Counted from the stretch's first letter, positions 7,824-16,237 are shown. The stretch: DNA of 34,808 bases from Peptococcaceae bacterium (GCA_012839895.1 DUML01000090.1:1-34808); one strand, 5' to 3'. Translations and numbers: made by a program. Notes: generated from the sequence alone by a model not told the origin.

Positions 7824-8708
7824 ATGGGATTTTTGGAACAGCTTTTGGCCCATATTCCGCCTCATCCCCTTAAGGATAAGGTAGAGGCTTACCCGGGAAA
7901 AGATATGGTGATTTTTAAGCCCAATATTATCTTTGAGGGGCCTTTTTGTTCCCATCACTATCAATTTGTCCTGCCTTTGAGTGACGCTCCCTCGCTTATA
8001 GTGGAAAAACAAAGTTTTCCCATAGAGCAGAATAAGCTCTTTCCGATTAATCCCGAACAGGTTCACGGTGCGCATGCCCAGCGGGAAGTTCAGGGTTACC
8101 TAACAATACTCATTAAAAAAGAAACTCTTCAGGAAATGGCCAAGTCTGCTTTCGGCAAGGCTGATATCAGCTTTAAAAATGTTTTTACATTTGTTGACAG
8201 CGAAGCAAGACACCTTATTAATCAATTTATGTTTGAGACAGCCAATCGCCAGCTTGGGTATGAATTTATTCAGGAAGGAATAACCCTTCAACTGGCGATT
8301 AACTTTCTTAGGCGGCTGAAAAGCAATTTGTTTTTGGAGAAAAGTGAGCGCTCTAGCCCTCGGGAAAGTATTAATAAAGCCATTGAATTTTTGAATGAGT
8401 GTTATAATGAGGATTTTTCCTTGGAGGATATAGCTCGCGTAGCCAATTTGAGCCCTTATCACTTTGTTAGGGTTTTTAAAGCTGAAACGGGAGTGACTCC
8501 TCACCAATATTTGATGAATATAAGGATTAAGCGCGTTAAGGAAATGCTGGCTGATAAGAATCTTTCTATCTCTCAGGCTTTCTCCTACTGCGGGATGGAT
8601 TACAATGGACACTTTGCTGCACTGTTTAAACGGAAGGAAGGGCTTACGCCTTCCCAGTATCGCAAGTTAGTGCTTGGGAAAGATGAAAGCCAGAAAGGTT
8701 ATGTATAA
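7824..8708 (+). CDS. AraC-family transcriptional regulator
   Basis: This is a 294-residue regulator. The first 160 residues look like a cupin-type sensing domain, with HPLKDK, a proline-histidine-rich opening and GAHAQREV. The last 100 form the paired helix-turn-helix DNA-binding domain: the first helix pair lies around FSLEDIARVANLSPYHFVRV and the second around SISQAFSYCGMDYNGHFAAL, followed by the signature tail GLTPSQYRK. ATG 7824 has AAGAGG ten bases ahead. It is the last plus-strand gene before a minus-strand cassette, so its target is not obvious; it could act on a distant operon. The inducer is unknown. Confidence 0.9.
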   Translation: MGFLEQLLAHIPPHPLKDKVEAYPGKDMVIFKPNIIFEGPFCSHHYQFVLPLSDAPSLIVEKQSFPIEQNKLFPINPEQVHGAHAQREVQGYLTILIKKETLQEMAKSAFGKADISFKNVFTFVDSEARHLINQFMFETANRQLGYEFIQEGITLQLAINFLRRLKSNLFLEKSERSSPRESINKAIEFLNECYNEDFSLEDIARVANLSPYHFVRVFKAETGVTPHQYLMNIRIKRVKEMLADKNLSISQAFSYCGMDYNGHFAALFKRKEGLTPSQYRKLVLGKDESQKGYV

Positions 8709-8770
8709 ATAATAAATTAAGGTTATTACCTATCATGAATATGCTTATAAAATATATAAAATAGGCTTAG

Positions 8771-8800
8771 AGCCCTTGCCCAAGAAAACAGGCAGGGGCT
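8771..8800. terminator. hairpin between convergent genes
   Basis: AGCCCTTGCC (8771-8780) pairs with GGCAGGGGCT (8791-8800) with one mismatch and a ten-base loop. It lies between the ends of two convergent genes, so it likely ends both transcripts, although neither side has a T tract. Confidence 0.5.
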
Positions 8801-8821
8801 GTTGTGCTTAAATCGACTTGA

Positions 8822-10222
8822 TTATATATGCGCTTCCTCCATGTCATTCATGGAAAAACCTTCTCTTTTTACATCACTCATTGTTAAGTGTAGTATCTCA
8901 TCGTCTATTACCTTATTCTTAAGTTTTTTTACAGCTCCATAGGGTTCTATTAAAGAGAGCTTATCCCCGTTTCCGGAAATAACCCAGAGGGTTTTATAAC
9001 CTTTAGGTTTAGTTACTAGTTTTTCTTCCCCTTTGCCGTCTGTAAAATAAATTAACATATTAAAATTATTTTTATTGGCATATTCAAATACCGGGGTAAA
9101 GCGGGTGCTTCCTCTTATATTTAGACGTTCCTTAATATCCTTGGCAGTTCTAATTTTATATACCCGTCTGATTTCACAGTCGCACTCTATGACGGTAATT
9201 TCATGGTTGTAGTTCTTGAGGATAGCCAGCACTTCTTTCATGGCCTGATTAAATTCCCCATCGCTGATACTGCCGCTGATATCCAAAGCAACGGCAACTT
9301 TGGCTTTATAACTGCGAAGTTCACCTCTTAAATCCAAGCGCTCGGGCTGTCTTCGATTTCTTCTTGTTATGGTTTTCTTTTTATCGCTGGCAATAGTTCC
9401 CATTAACTTTTTAAGGTATAAGTTCCAAGGCAATTCGCCGTTATTGCTTTTCAGGGAAGCAATTATACTTTCTAAGTATTTAGGAAGGCTGCCTTTTTGA
9501 GAATTGTTAATATACTTTTCCGTGAATTCCTGGAGAGTTTTTTCGTCAATATCACTGGATTCTTCCCAAATGTCATGGGCTTTTTCAGGGTTATAATCGG
9601 TTTCTATATCTTCAATACTATTGTTTTCTGTTTCCTCATCTTCTTCTAGCACGTCCAGGACACCTTGGATTTCAGCGACATAATATTCAAAAGGTTTAAA
9701 GGGCAGGAGTTTTAAAGAATACTTTGAATTAACCCGTTCTAAGGTAACAGCGTTGGGGGGCAGATGTTCTAAATAGGTATTAACTACTATATCCATGGCC
9801 AGATTGCAGGCTAGGGAGCTGTACTGGGCCTTTATAGCTTTGGCCCTGATTAAATGACCGGATACGATATGAAGTATTTCGTGCTTAATAGTGCTTTCCA
9901 TTTGTCTTAGATTGAGGCCTAAAAAAAGGAGAGGATTAAAATAAATTACATACTTAGCTTTTTGGAAATTAACAGCGGTGGGAGAGGTAAGGTTAAAACG
10001 CATTTCTCTGGACATTTGAAACAAAAAATAACCAAAGAAATTATCTTTGTCTTCCATAAGACCTAAACAAACTTGATCCACAAGACGGAAAAAATCATGT
10101 TGAAAATCCTGGGGTATAGTAAGCTTGGAATTAGGATTCTTTTGTTTGGCTTTAAAAAAATTATTAACAATAATGTTCGCTTTTTCCGAAAGCGCCTCAA
10201 CTTGGCGGGCAAAAAAAGACAT
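8822..10222 (-). CDS. metallopeptidase-like plus VWA-like domain protein (DUF2201/COG3864 type)
   Basis: This 466-residue protein has two parts. The N-terminal part carries a zinc-metallopeptidase-like motif HEILH at residues 114-118, followed by a further His at 123. A long acidic linker (about 190-230) leads to a C-terminal von Willebrand A-like domain with the MIDAS motif DISGS at 314-318. Proteins of this build are commonly encoded beside a MoxR-like AAA ATPase, as here: the ATPase gene ends six bases upstream. A metal-dependent adaptor role driven by the ATPase is likely, and proteolysis is possible. Substrates are unknown. It is the third gene of a three-gene minus-strand cassette. A second, truncated relative is at 25183-26445. 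Confidence 0.85.
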   Translation of the reverse strand: MSFFARQVEALSEKANIIVNNFFKAKQKNPNSKLTIPQDFQHDFFRLVDQVCLGLMEDKDNFFGYFLFQMSREMRFNLTSPTAVNFQKAKYVIYFNPLLFLGLNLRQMESTIKHEILHIVSGHLIRAKAIKAQYSSLACNLAMDIVVNTYLEHLPPNAVTLERVNSKYSLKLLPFKPFEYYVAEIQGVLDVLEEDEETENNSIEDIETDYNPEKAHDIWEESSDIDEKTLQEFTEKYINNSQKGSLPKYLESIIASLKSNNGELPWNLYLKKLMGTIASDKKKTITRRNRRQPERLDLRGELRSYKAKVAVALDISGSISDGEFNQAMKEVLAILKNYNHEITVIECDCEIRRVYKIRTAKDIKERLNIRGSTRFTPVFEYANKNNFNMLIYFTDGKGEEKLVTKPKGYKTLWVISGNGDKLSLIEPYGAVKKLKNKVIDDEILHLTMSDVKREGFSMNDMEEAHI

Positions 10223-10228
10223 TATTTA

Positions 10229-11356
10229 TCACCTGATCATTTTATAAGCATCGAAATATGATTCTATAAAAGCTTCATTTTCCAAAGCATATTTATACAC
10301 TTCCGGGTAAGTGTTCCTAATGTCCTTCATGATTCCTATCTTTAGATCCGCAGGGTAAATGTTCAAAACTTCCACAAGCCTGTCCAGGAAATAGTTTGGC
10401 AAAGGATTGCTGTTTTTCGAATTTGCTTCCAAGTTTTGCAGGATATTCCTGGCCGCCAGATAAAGGCGGGTAGGGCTTTCATTTTTGATCTTTTCTTTAA
10501 CTGTTTCAGAAAGGTATTCCCCGGAAAAAACATCCTCATAAGAGAGGAGCGGACGATAGTCGGCTTCAATAAAGCTCAGAAACTCTTCGGCTATTACCCG
10601 TCCCACATTGCCTTTGACCACATTTAAGAACACAGAGCGGGGGATAGAGTCTTTATTTTCTTTGTAAACTTTATAACAGCTGGAAATTCGCTCATAACTT
10701 CTGGGAGTTGCCCGGAGGTCATCCTCATTAATCTTGTGCAAATATTCAGGGAAAGTAGAGATAAATTCCACGACTTTTGGCTCAATTCCCGCTCCAAGAG
10801 CCCAATCTATCCACTGTCTGGAATCCGGTTCCATATAGAGCCAGACGAATCTGTTTTCTTGGGCGGGGTCCATATCCACAACTTGATATTCGTATTCTGA
10901 GCCATATTTACTTGACGGGTTCATGGCCGCTAATATTTTAACTTTTTCAGGTACTTTATAGCCGTTTATTTCCCTGTTTAAAATAATGTTCATTAGTTCC
11001 TGTTGAACTGTATGTTCACAACGGTTGATTTCATCAATAAATAATAGGACTGTTTTCCCTTTGGCTATTTCTTCGTCAATTTCTCTGAGCTTATGATGAA
11101 CGGCATATACTGTTGCTTTTTTTTCAGATTGACTATTTTGGCCGTTTGGACCAACATAGTTTTCTATCGTTGGCAGACCGCCTATTTCACCTTCTTTGAG
11201 GAGATTTCCATTAATAATAATTAAGCTCCAATTGTTTTTTTCAGCTATTTCCCTGGCTAATGCTGTCTTGCCTATGCCGCTTTCACCCACAATTAGGGGG
11301 ACTGCTCCAGTTGATAATACCAATTCAGCACTTTTTAAGGTGTCTGTATAATTCAT
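10229..11356 (-). CDS. MoxR-like AAA ATPase
   Basis: This 375-residue AAA ATPase has Walker A GESGIGKT at residues 24-31, Walker B LLFIDEIN at 104-111 and sensor 1 in AAMNPSS with Asn at 146. The layout matches the dynein-related/MoxR group, which remodels or activates VWA-domain partners. The gene lies between the repeat-protein gene and the VWA gene, with gaps of 12 and 6 bases, so the three should be co-transcribed. Its ribosome binding site GGAG overlaps the stop codon of the upstream gene, which suggests translational coupling. The role is not established; related ATPase-VWA pairs are known in cofactor insertion and in predicted conflict systems. Confidence 0.88.
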   Translation of the reverse strand: MNYTDTLKSAELVLSTGAVPLIVGESGIGKTALAREIAEKNNWSLIIINGNLLKEGEIGGLPTIENYVGPNGQNSQSEKKATVYAVHHKLREIDEEIAKGKTVLLFIDEINRCEHTVQQELMNIILNREINGYKVPEKVKILAAMNPSSKYGSEYEYQVVDMDPAQENRFVWLYMEPDSRQWIDWALGAGIEPKVVEFISTFPEYLHKINEDDLRATPRSYERISSCYKVYKENKDSIPRSVFLNVVKGNVGRVIAEEFLSFIEADYRPLLSYEDVFSGEYLSETVKEKIKNESPTRLYLAARNILQNLEANSKNSNPLPNYFLDRLVEVLNIYPADLKIGIMKDIRNTYPEVYKYALENEAFIESYFDAYKMIR

Positions 11357-11368
11357 CCCGATTCACTC

Positions 11369-12172
11369 CTACATTATCTTCAGCTTTTCATCTACGGCTA
11401 TTTTCTTAGCTTTTTTACTACCGTATTTATAAATAAGCATAATTTTGTCAAGGGGCAGAAGGCCGTTGTTCTTATCTATAGTGCTGCAGTTTAGAAAGTC
11501 TCTGATATATTTTTCTTCAACGTCTTCCTTAGCCAGCACTTCTTTTAATACTTGTTCCAAGTCTTCCCGAGTTATTTCGTTTACTACATATTTAATAACT
11601 AAAATATTCACTTTTAAGAACTCTAAGATTTTATTTTTGTCCAAATTGTTGATAAAGGTAATAGCTCGCTCATTATTTTTGACGGCTAGAAGCTCGGCTT
11701 GAAAGGTGGGAGTTTTTATATATCTTAAGGCTTCATAGTTAATAGTGACCGCTTCTTCCTGGACACTTGGAAAAGGCTCTTTAATAAACTTGATGGAATC
11801 ATAATTTTTTCTGACAGCTAATAATTGCAATTCTTCGCTGGGATTTTCAACGTATTGAATAGCCCAGCCGGCCTGACTTAAAGCTAATTTGATCAACTTG
11901 TCGCTGGGGTTTTTTATATACTGGAGATTAGTCCAACCGGCGTTAATGGCTTTAATCATCATTTCTTCGGTTGGGTTAGTGATAAATTGAATGGCCCGGG
12001 CATCATTGTCCAAGGCTAGCTCCTGCATTTCTGTGGTTGGGTTTTCAATATATTCTAATGTAAGCCCATTTTGCCGTAGAGCCAATAGCTTCATTTCCTC
12101 ATTTGGGTTAGGGATATTAGCAATTGCTTTTGGATTATATTTAATCATTTCCATAAGCATTGAATTTTCCAT
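11369..12172 (-). CDS. 22-residue repeat protein (DUF4116-like), first gene of the AAA-VWA cassette
   Basis: This 267-residue protein is built largely of a helical repeat with an exact 22-residue period. The conserved proline of each unit falls at 23, 45, 67, 89, 111, 133 and 155, most within a pattern such as IQFITNPTEEM or LEYIENPTTEM, and each unit continues with a short LALxxx helix. It resembles the DUF4116 repeats. The last 90 residues are a different, lysine-rich helical region. There is no signal peptide or membrane segment. The start at 12172 has AAGGA nine bases ahead. As the first gene before an ATPase and a VWA protein it may provide target recognition. That role is inference; the repeats and operon are seen. 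Confidence 0.75.
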   Translation of the reverse strand: MENSMLMEMIKYNPKAIANIPNPNEEMKLLALRQNGLTLEYIENPTTEMQELALDNDARAIQFITNPTEEMMIKAINAGWTNLQYIKNPSDKLIKLALSQAGWAIQYVENPSEELQLLAVRKNYDSIKFIKEPFPSVQEEAVTINYEALRYIKTPTFQAELLAVKNNERAITFINNLDKNKILEFLKVNILVIKYVVNEITREDLEQVLKEVLAKEDVEEKYIRDFLNCSTIDKNNGLLPLDKIMLIYKYGSKKAKKIAVDEKLKIM

Positions 12173-12278
12173 AATATTGCTTCCTTTGCTCTTTATAGTT
12201 TAGATAATCAATTAAAAATTAGAAATCAAAAAGAAGAAATAATTTGAAAATCTTTTCTATAGCTTTAACCAAATAGTA

Positions 12279-12307
12279 ATTATACCACTGCGGAAAAAAG
12301 CGGTCTA
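12279..12307 (-). promoter_or_regulatory. sigma-A promoter of the repeat/AAA/VWA cassette
   Basis: On the minus strand TAGACC (complement of 12302-12307) and TATAAT (complement of 12279-12284) are 17 bases apart. The transcript would start near 12272, about 100 bases before the ATG at 12172. Confidence 0.6.
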
Positions 12308-12311
12308 GAAA

Positions 12312-12355
12312 ATGTATCTTGAAAAATACATCTTATTATGTATGTTGTGTTACAT
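12312..12355. promoter_or_regulatory. two ATGTA-TACAT palindromes, possible operators
   Basis: ATGTATCTTGAAAAATACAT (12312-12331) and ATGTATGTTGTGTTACAT (12338-12355) both have ATGTA/TACAT arms with gaps of 10 and 8 bases. They lie just upstream of the minus-strand -35 element and between two divergent genes. The regulator is unknown. Confidence 0.45.
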
Positions 12356-12442
12356 TTAAGTTTAATGCTCATTAATTTTATGCTAAATTAAATAAGTAAG
12401 AAAAAAGTAAGTCCGTCTTTCAATTAATTTAAATAAAAGAGT

Positions 12443-12480
12443 TTGATGATAATCTCCTGTTATGATAATAATCTCTTGTT
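12443..12480 (+). promoter_or_regulatory. sigma-A promoter with repeated motif, ahead of the PHP gene
   Basis: TTGATG (12443-12448) and TAATAA (12466-12471) have a 17-base spacer. A 13-base motif, ATAATCTCCTGTT (12449-12461) and ATAATCTCTTGTT (12468-12480), is repeated with 19-base spacing across the spacer and -10, which suggests a repressor site. Confidence 0.5.
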
Positions 12481-12514
12481 GGGAATAGTGGGGGACTAAA
12501 AGGAGGTAATTATC

Positions 12515-13381
12515 ATGCCCAAGCTAAAAATTGATTATCATGTTCACCCCAATTATTCCATAGATGCTTCTCCGGTAACCATAAGGGATTATTGCCATAA
12601 GGCCTTGCTTTTGGAATTAAGGGAGATTTGTTTTTGTACCCATGTTGAATTGGATCCCAGGCGAAATGAAAAAGAAAATTTCGTTATGTTAAATGGGGAA
12701 AAGCGACCTGTTTATGAATTAAACTGGTTGGATAGCTATTTTGCAGAAATTGGCCAAGCCCAAAAGGAATTTAATAATTCAAGTCTAAAAATTAAGGCCG
12801 GCGTAGAAATAGGGTATTGTCCCGGTGTGGAGAATTATATTGAGAGAATTGTTAATGATTACCCCTTCGATTTTGTCATGGGAGCAATTCATTGCCTGGA
12901 CCATATCTCCATTTCTTCCCAAAAAGAAAGCCCCTACTATTTTAGAAGCAGGAGGGCGGAAACGGTACGGGAAGAATATTTTGCAGTATTAATGGAAGCG
13001 GTTAAAACCGGATTTTTCGATTGTATAGCCCATATTGACATTTATCGAAGGTACGGAATTCAATTCTTGGGTTCTGAGGCTTACGCTATTCATCGCGGAG
13101 CTATCGAACCGGTCTTTGCAGAAATGAGCAAAAGGGGAATGGGAATAGAAATTAATACCTCAAGCCGTCGCAGAGGGTTGAAAGATTTTCACCCCACTAA
13201 AGAGATTTTGGAATTGGCCATAAAAGCAGGTGTCAAAGTATTTACTGTAGGTTCTGACGCCCATTCTCTCGATCAATTAGGAGAGGGAGTAGATGAAGCC
13301 CTGGCTTTACTACACGAAGTTAATGGCTCCAATTATGTTTATACCCGGAGAAAGCCGGTTCCTTGTCCAATAGCTTGCTAG
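12515..13381 (+). CDS. PHP-domain phosphoesterase (histidinol-phosphatase family)
   Basis: This is a 288-residue metal-dependent phosphoesterase of the PHP fold. The first metal motif is DYHVHPNYS near residues 8-16. Further conserved pieces are CTHVELD, the GVEIGY segment with its catalytic Glu, GAIHCLDH, IAHIDIYRRYG and the C-terminal GSDAHSLDQLG. HisK-type histidinol-phosphate phosphatases share this outline, but no his gene is nearby, so another phosphorylated substrate is possible. ATG 12515 has AAAGGAGG at good distance. It is divergent from the repeat/AAA/VWA cassette and convergent with the inositol genes; an inositol-phosphate substrate would be attractive but is only a guess. No terminator hairpin is evident between 13382 and 13462. 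Confidence 0.85.
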   Translation: MPKLKIDYHVHPNYSIDASPVTIRDYCHKALLLELREICFCTHVELDPRRNEKENFVMLNGEKRPVYELNWLDSYFAEIGQAQKEFNNSSLKIKAGVEIGYCPGVENYIERIVNDYPFDFVMGAIHCLDHISISSQKESPYYFRSRRAETVREEYFAVLMEAVKTGFFDCIAHIDIYRRYGIQFLGSEAYAIHRGAIEPVFAEMSKRGMGIEINTSSRRRGLKDFHPTKEILELAIKAGVKVFTVGSDAHSLDQLGEGVDEALALLHEVNGSNYVYTRRKPVPCPIAC

Positions 13382-13462
13382 AGTAAGGTGTTTTATTGTT
13401 TTTTATTTTTCTATTATCTTAAAAAATCTTAAAAATTTTAGGTTGGATGCTCGACGGGTTTG

Positions 13463-14803
13463 TTAGAGGTTAGACAAGTTCCGGGCAACTTTAAAGCGAT
13501 AAAGTGTTTGGAAATGAGTAACCGCAGCCAGGATAAGGAGGGTGGCTGGGATCAGGTTGAAAATGCCTCCCAACATAATTAGAAATAAGCGACCGTCACG
13601 ATTGGCAGGCAGATAGCGTAACCTGCCGTCATTTATTTCCGGCAGGTAGGATTTGCCGGTGACGGTTTTATATTTTTCTTTAAACAGCATTGACATAGGT
13701 AATCCGGTTAAAGCTGCAGCGCTTAGGAGGAGAACCGGAAGGCTGTTTGCGGAAGTTGAGTACCAGGCGTAGCTCATGCCGATAACAATAAAGTAATCGG
13801 CATAACGGTCTAAAATCGAATCAAAAACTTCGCCGTATTTGCTTTGTAAGTATTTCAAACGTGCGATTTCACCGTCAACTCCATCAAGAATAGAACTAAA
13901 CTGGGCGAGTATTCCCCCAAGTATTGGGTTTAAGAAAGCAAAAGAAATTGCCGAGACAATAGATACTAAAAAAGATAAAATTGTTATTTGATTCGGGGTT
14001 AGTTTAGTAGATGATAAAAGCTTTGTTATCCTGAGGGAGAACTTGCGGTTTATGACCCGGGAAATAAGTCCGTCTTTAGGGGGTATCAGGGAACGCAGTA
14101 GCAGGGTTTCACAGTATTTATAACTGGCGGGGTCATCTACATCAACCCAATTATGATTTACAAAATGTAGTTTTACTTTGCCCTGTTCAGCCAAGATGTT
14201 AACAGCATCTGTAAGAGCATAAGCTCCTTGAGCTATTGACTTGGCCAGAGCTTTTTGCAGCGCTCCTGTATCAACGAAAAGTCCACAATCCACTGCATTA
14301 AAATTTTCAAGGTCTTTACCCAATCTCTCAGCTCTACTTCCCGTAGCTGAGATTTTCGTACATTCATCTAAATCGTGGATCTTTTCCAGCCTGTTATCGC
14401 TGGCCAGCAAAAGCTCATCATCTTCCATAATTTTTGCGGCTTCAATAACGGATTTTAATATCTCAAGTTCGAAAATATGATCTGCCATTATAAGTATATA
14501 TTTTTCATTTTCGCGGTAAAGCTCCTGAAAAGTGGCTGCAGATACGCCGTTGCCAAGTTTCCAATCGGAATTATGCAAATAAGTAATATTTACTCCTAAT
14601 TGCCGGCCGTTACCAAGATAATCCCGAATTTCATCGGCATAACAGCCGGTAATAATTATACAATCTTTTATATCACATTCTTTTAAGGCGAGAATGCTTC
14701 TTTCGATTAAAGGAAGGCCTAATAACGGAATAAGAGGCTTGGGCCTTTGGGATAAGGCCCTTAGCCTGCTTCCTTCCCCTGCGGCAAGGATGACAGCTCT
14801 CAT
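13463..14803 (-). CDS. fused NTP transferase and CDP-alcohol phosphatidyltransferase (IPCT/DIPPS-like)
   Basis: This 446-residue protein combines two enzymes. Residues 1 to about 235 are a sugar-nucleotidyltransferase fold with the AAGEGSRLRAL nucleotide motif at 7-17 and MADHIFE at 106-112. Residues from about 250 are a membrane domain with the full CDP-alcohol phosphotransferase signature: Asp 307, Asp 310, Gly 311, Ala-Arg 314-315, Gly 324, Asp 328 and Asp 332. The same fusion makes CDP-inositol and then di-myo-inositol phosphate phosphate in thermophiles. Its ATG overlaps the stop of the upstream inositol-phosphate synthase by one base, so the substrate is most likely inositol 1-phosphate. 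The end product, a soluble solute or an inositol lipid, is unknown. Confidence 0.85.
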   Translation of the reverse strand: MRAVILAAGEGSRLRALSQRPKPLIPLLGLPLIERSILALKECDIKDCIIITGCYADEIRDYLGNGRQLGVNITYLHNSDWKLGNGVSAATFQELYRENEKYILIMADHIFELEILKSVIEAAKIMEDDELLLASDNRLEKIHDLDECTKISATGSRAERLGKDLENFNAVDCGLFVDTGALQKALAKSIAQGAYALTDAVNILAEQGKVKLHFVNHNWVDVDDPASYKYCETLLLRSLIPPKDGLISRVINRKFSLRITKLLSSTKLTPNQITILSFLVSIVSAISFAFLNPILGGILAQFSSILDGVDGEIARLKYLQSKYGEVFDSILDRYADYFIVIGMSYAWYSTSANSLPVLLLSAAALTGLPMSMLFKEKYKTVTGKSYLPEINDGRLRYLPANRDGRLFLIMLGGIFNLIPATLLILAAVTHFQTLYRFKVARNLSNL

Positions 14804-15894
14804 TAACGTTCTCTCCTGCCGGCAATAAAGTCTTCTACCATTTTTTTGGCTTCTGAGTCTGTATATTGAACCGGCGGCGATTTCATAGTATAGGCTGAAA
14901 TGGAATATAAAATTCCGCCGATTTTACGGTCTAAGGCCAATTTCATGCATCTAATAGCGTCGATCATGGAACCGCCGCTATTGGCTGAATCTTCAACAGA
15001 CAATTTGAGGTCTATGGTCAAGGGTAGATGGCCGAAGCCTCTTCCTTCCATTCTTATATAACAAATTTTGTTATCATCAAGCCAAGGAATATAGTCGCTG
15101 GGACCAATATGAATATTTCTGCTGTCTAGGGTTTTTTCCAATTGAGATTGTACTGATTGGGTCTTTGATTTTTTCTTGGAGGTAAGTCTGCTGTGATTAA
15201 GCATGTTGAGGAAATCAGTATTTCCTCCGAAATTCAACTGATATGTTCGATCCAAAATTGCACCACGATCTTCAAACAGCTTGGTTAAAACACGGTGAAT
15301 AATAGTCGCTCCGATCTGACTTTTTACGTCGTCGCCAATAATCGGAATGTTTTTATCTGCAAATTTTTTTGCCCAGGTTTCATCAGAAGCGATAAATACC
15401 GGAATGGCATTAATGAAGCCCACATTAGCTTCCAGGCAGGCTTCAGCGTAGTGCTTAGCGGCTTTTTCCGAACCTACAGGCAAATAGTTGATGAGAATTT
15501 CCGCACCGCTTTCCTTGAGAACTTTAGCCACATCGCAGGGTTTTTCATCGGCTACTATAAAAGTATCATCTTCAGGATAATCGGCCATATGTTCAGATAC
15601 TCCGTCCAAAACCGGACCCATTTGCACAGTAACGGGATAATCGGGCAACTCTTTGTAGAATACTTTAGTGCAATTTGGCTTGGCGAAGACCGCTTCTTTC
15701 AGGCTTTTCCCCACTTTGCGTTTATCTATGTCAAAAGCGGCAACTACGTTGATGTCTCCCGGTGTGTAGCCACCTAGATTATAATGCATAAGACCGATAG
15801 TATCTTCCGGTGAATTTTTGTACAATTCAATTCCTTGTAATAATGAACTAGCGCAATTTCCAATACCAGCAATGGCTATGTTAATTCTTGACAT
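14803..15894 (-). CDS. myo-inositol-1-phosphate synthase
   Basis: This enzyme converts glucose 6-phosphate to inositol phosphate with bound NAD. The protein has 363 residues, the short bacterial/archaeal form. The NAD-binding loop is GIGNCASSLLQG near residues 11-22. Other family hallmarks are INYLPVGSEKAAKHYAE, GDDVKSQIGAT and the C-terminal SGGSMIDAIRCMKLALDR. The start has a strong AAGGAGG. It is followed, with a one-base overlap, by the cytidylyltransferase/CDP-alcohol transferase gene, forming a two-gene inositol phosphate operon. A predicted promoter lies some 300 bases upstream, so the transcript has a long untranslated leader. In bacteria this pathway serves inositol lipids, mycothiol or thermoprotective solutes. 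Which one applies here is open. Confidence 0.9.
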   Translation of the reverse strand: MSRINIAIAGIGNCASSLLQGIELYKNSPEDTIGLMHYNLGGYTPGDINVVAAFDIDKRKVGKSLKEAVFAKPNCTKVFYKELPDYPVTVQMGPVLDGVSEHMADYPEDDTFIVADEKPCDVAKVLKESGAEILINYLPVGSEKAAKHYAEACLEANVGFINAIPVFIASDETWAKKFADKNIPIIGDDVKSQIGATIIHRVLTKLFEDRGAILDRTYQLNFGGNTDFLNMLNHSRLTSKKKSKTQSVQSQLEKTLDSRNIHIGPSDYIPWLDDNKICYIRMEGRGFGHLPLTIDLKLSVEDSANSGGSMIDAIRCMKLALDRKIGGILYSISAYTMKSPPVQYTDSEAKKMVEDFIAGRRER

Positions 15895-16207
15895 TGAAAT
15901 ACCTCCTTAAGCTCATTAAGTTGTTATTTTCGATGCCAATAATTATTTAAGCCATTATCTGGGCGATCACTCCTTTCTTAAATTTAATAATATTTTTTAA
16001 ATTATTTTTTCATTTTTCGTACAAACAGAATTATTCCCTTCACCTCCTTTGGTAAATAAAAACTATAATAAAATTCCTAAACAAGTTAGGAGTTTATTTT
16101 AAGCTATGAATTTATACCGGTATTGTAAGATAATAGAAACAACTCCCAACTAAAAAAATCAGAAGCTTTTCTATTATTAGCACTCTCTGAGAAAGGCTGC
16201 TAACAGC
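15895..16207 (-). promoter_or_regulatory. long 5' leader of the inositol operon
   Basis: About 300 bases separate the predicted start of transcription from the ATG. The leader contains an inverted repeat TCCTAA-ACAAG-TTAGGA at about 16074-16090, followed on the minus strand by a T-rich run. It also holds two extra purine-rich ribosome-binding-like stretches, complements of CACCTCCTTTGG near 16040 and CACTCCTTTCT near 15968. I recognise no known riboswitch or T-box element in it. Confidence 0.35.
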
Positions 16208-16237
16208 ATTATAACAGAGAATAGATAATTTATGCAA
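16208..16237 (-). promoter_or_regulatory. sigma-A promoter for the inositol operon
   Basis: On the minus strand TTGCAT (complement of 16232-16237) and TATAAT (complement of 16208-16213) are 18 bases apart, with no closer promoter visible upstream of the gene at 15894. Confidence 0.6.

Noticed and set aside
15295-15777. A 160-codon plus-strand open frame
   Set aside because: It is antisense to the inositol-phosphate synthase gene and has no ribosome binding site or recognisable domain.
15895-16207. T-box or SAM riboswitch in the inositol leader
   Set aside because: The conserved T-box GGTGG-type bulge sequence and S-box core are absent.
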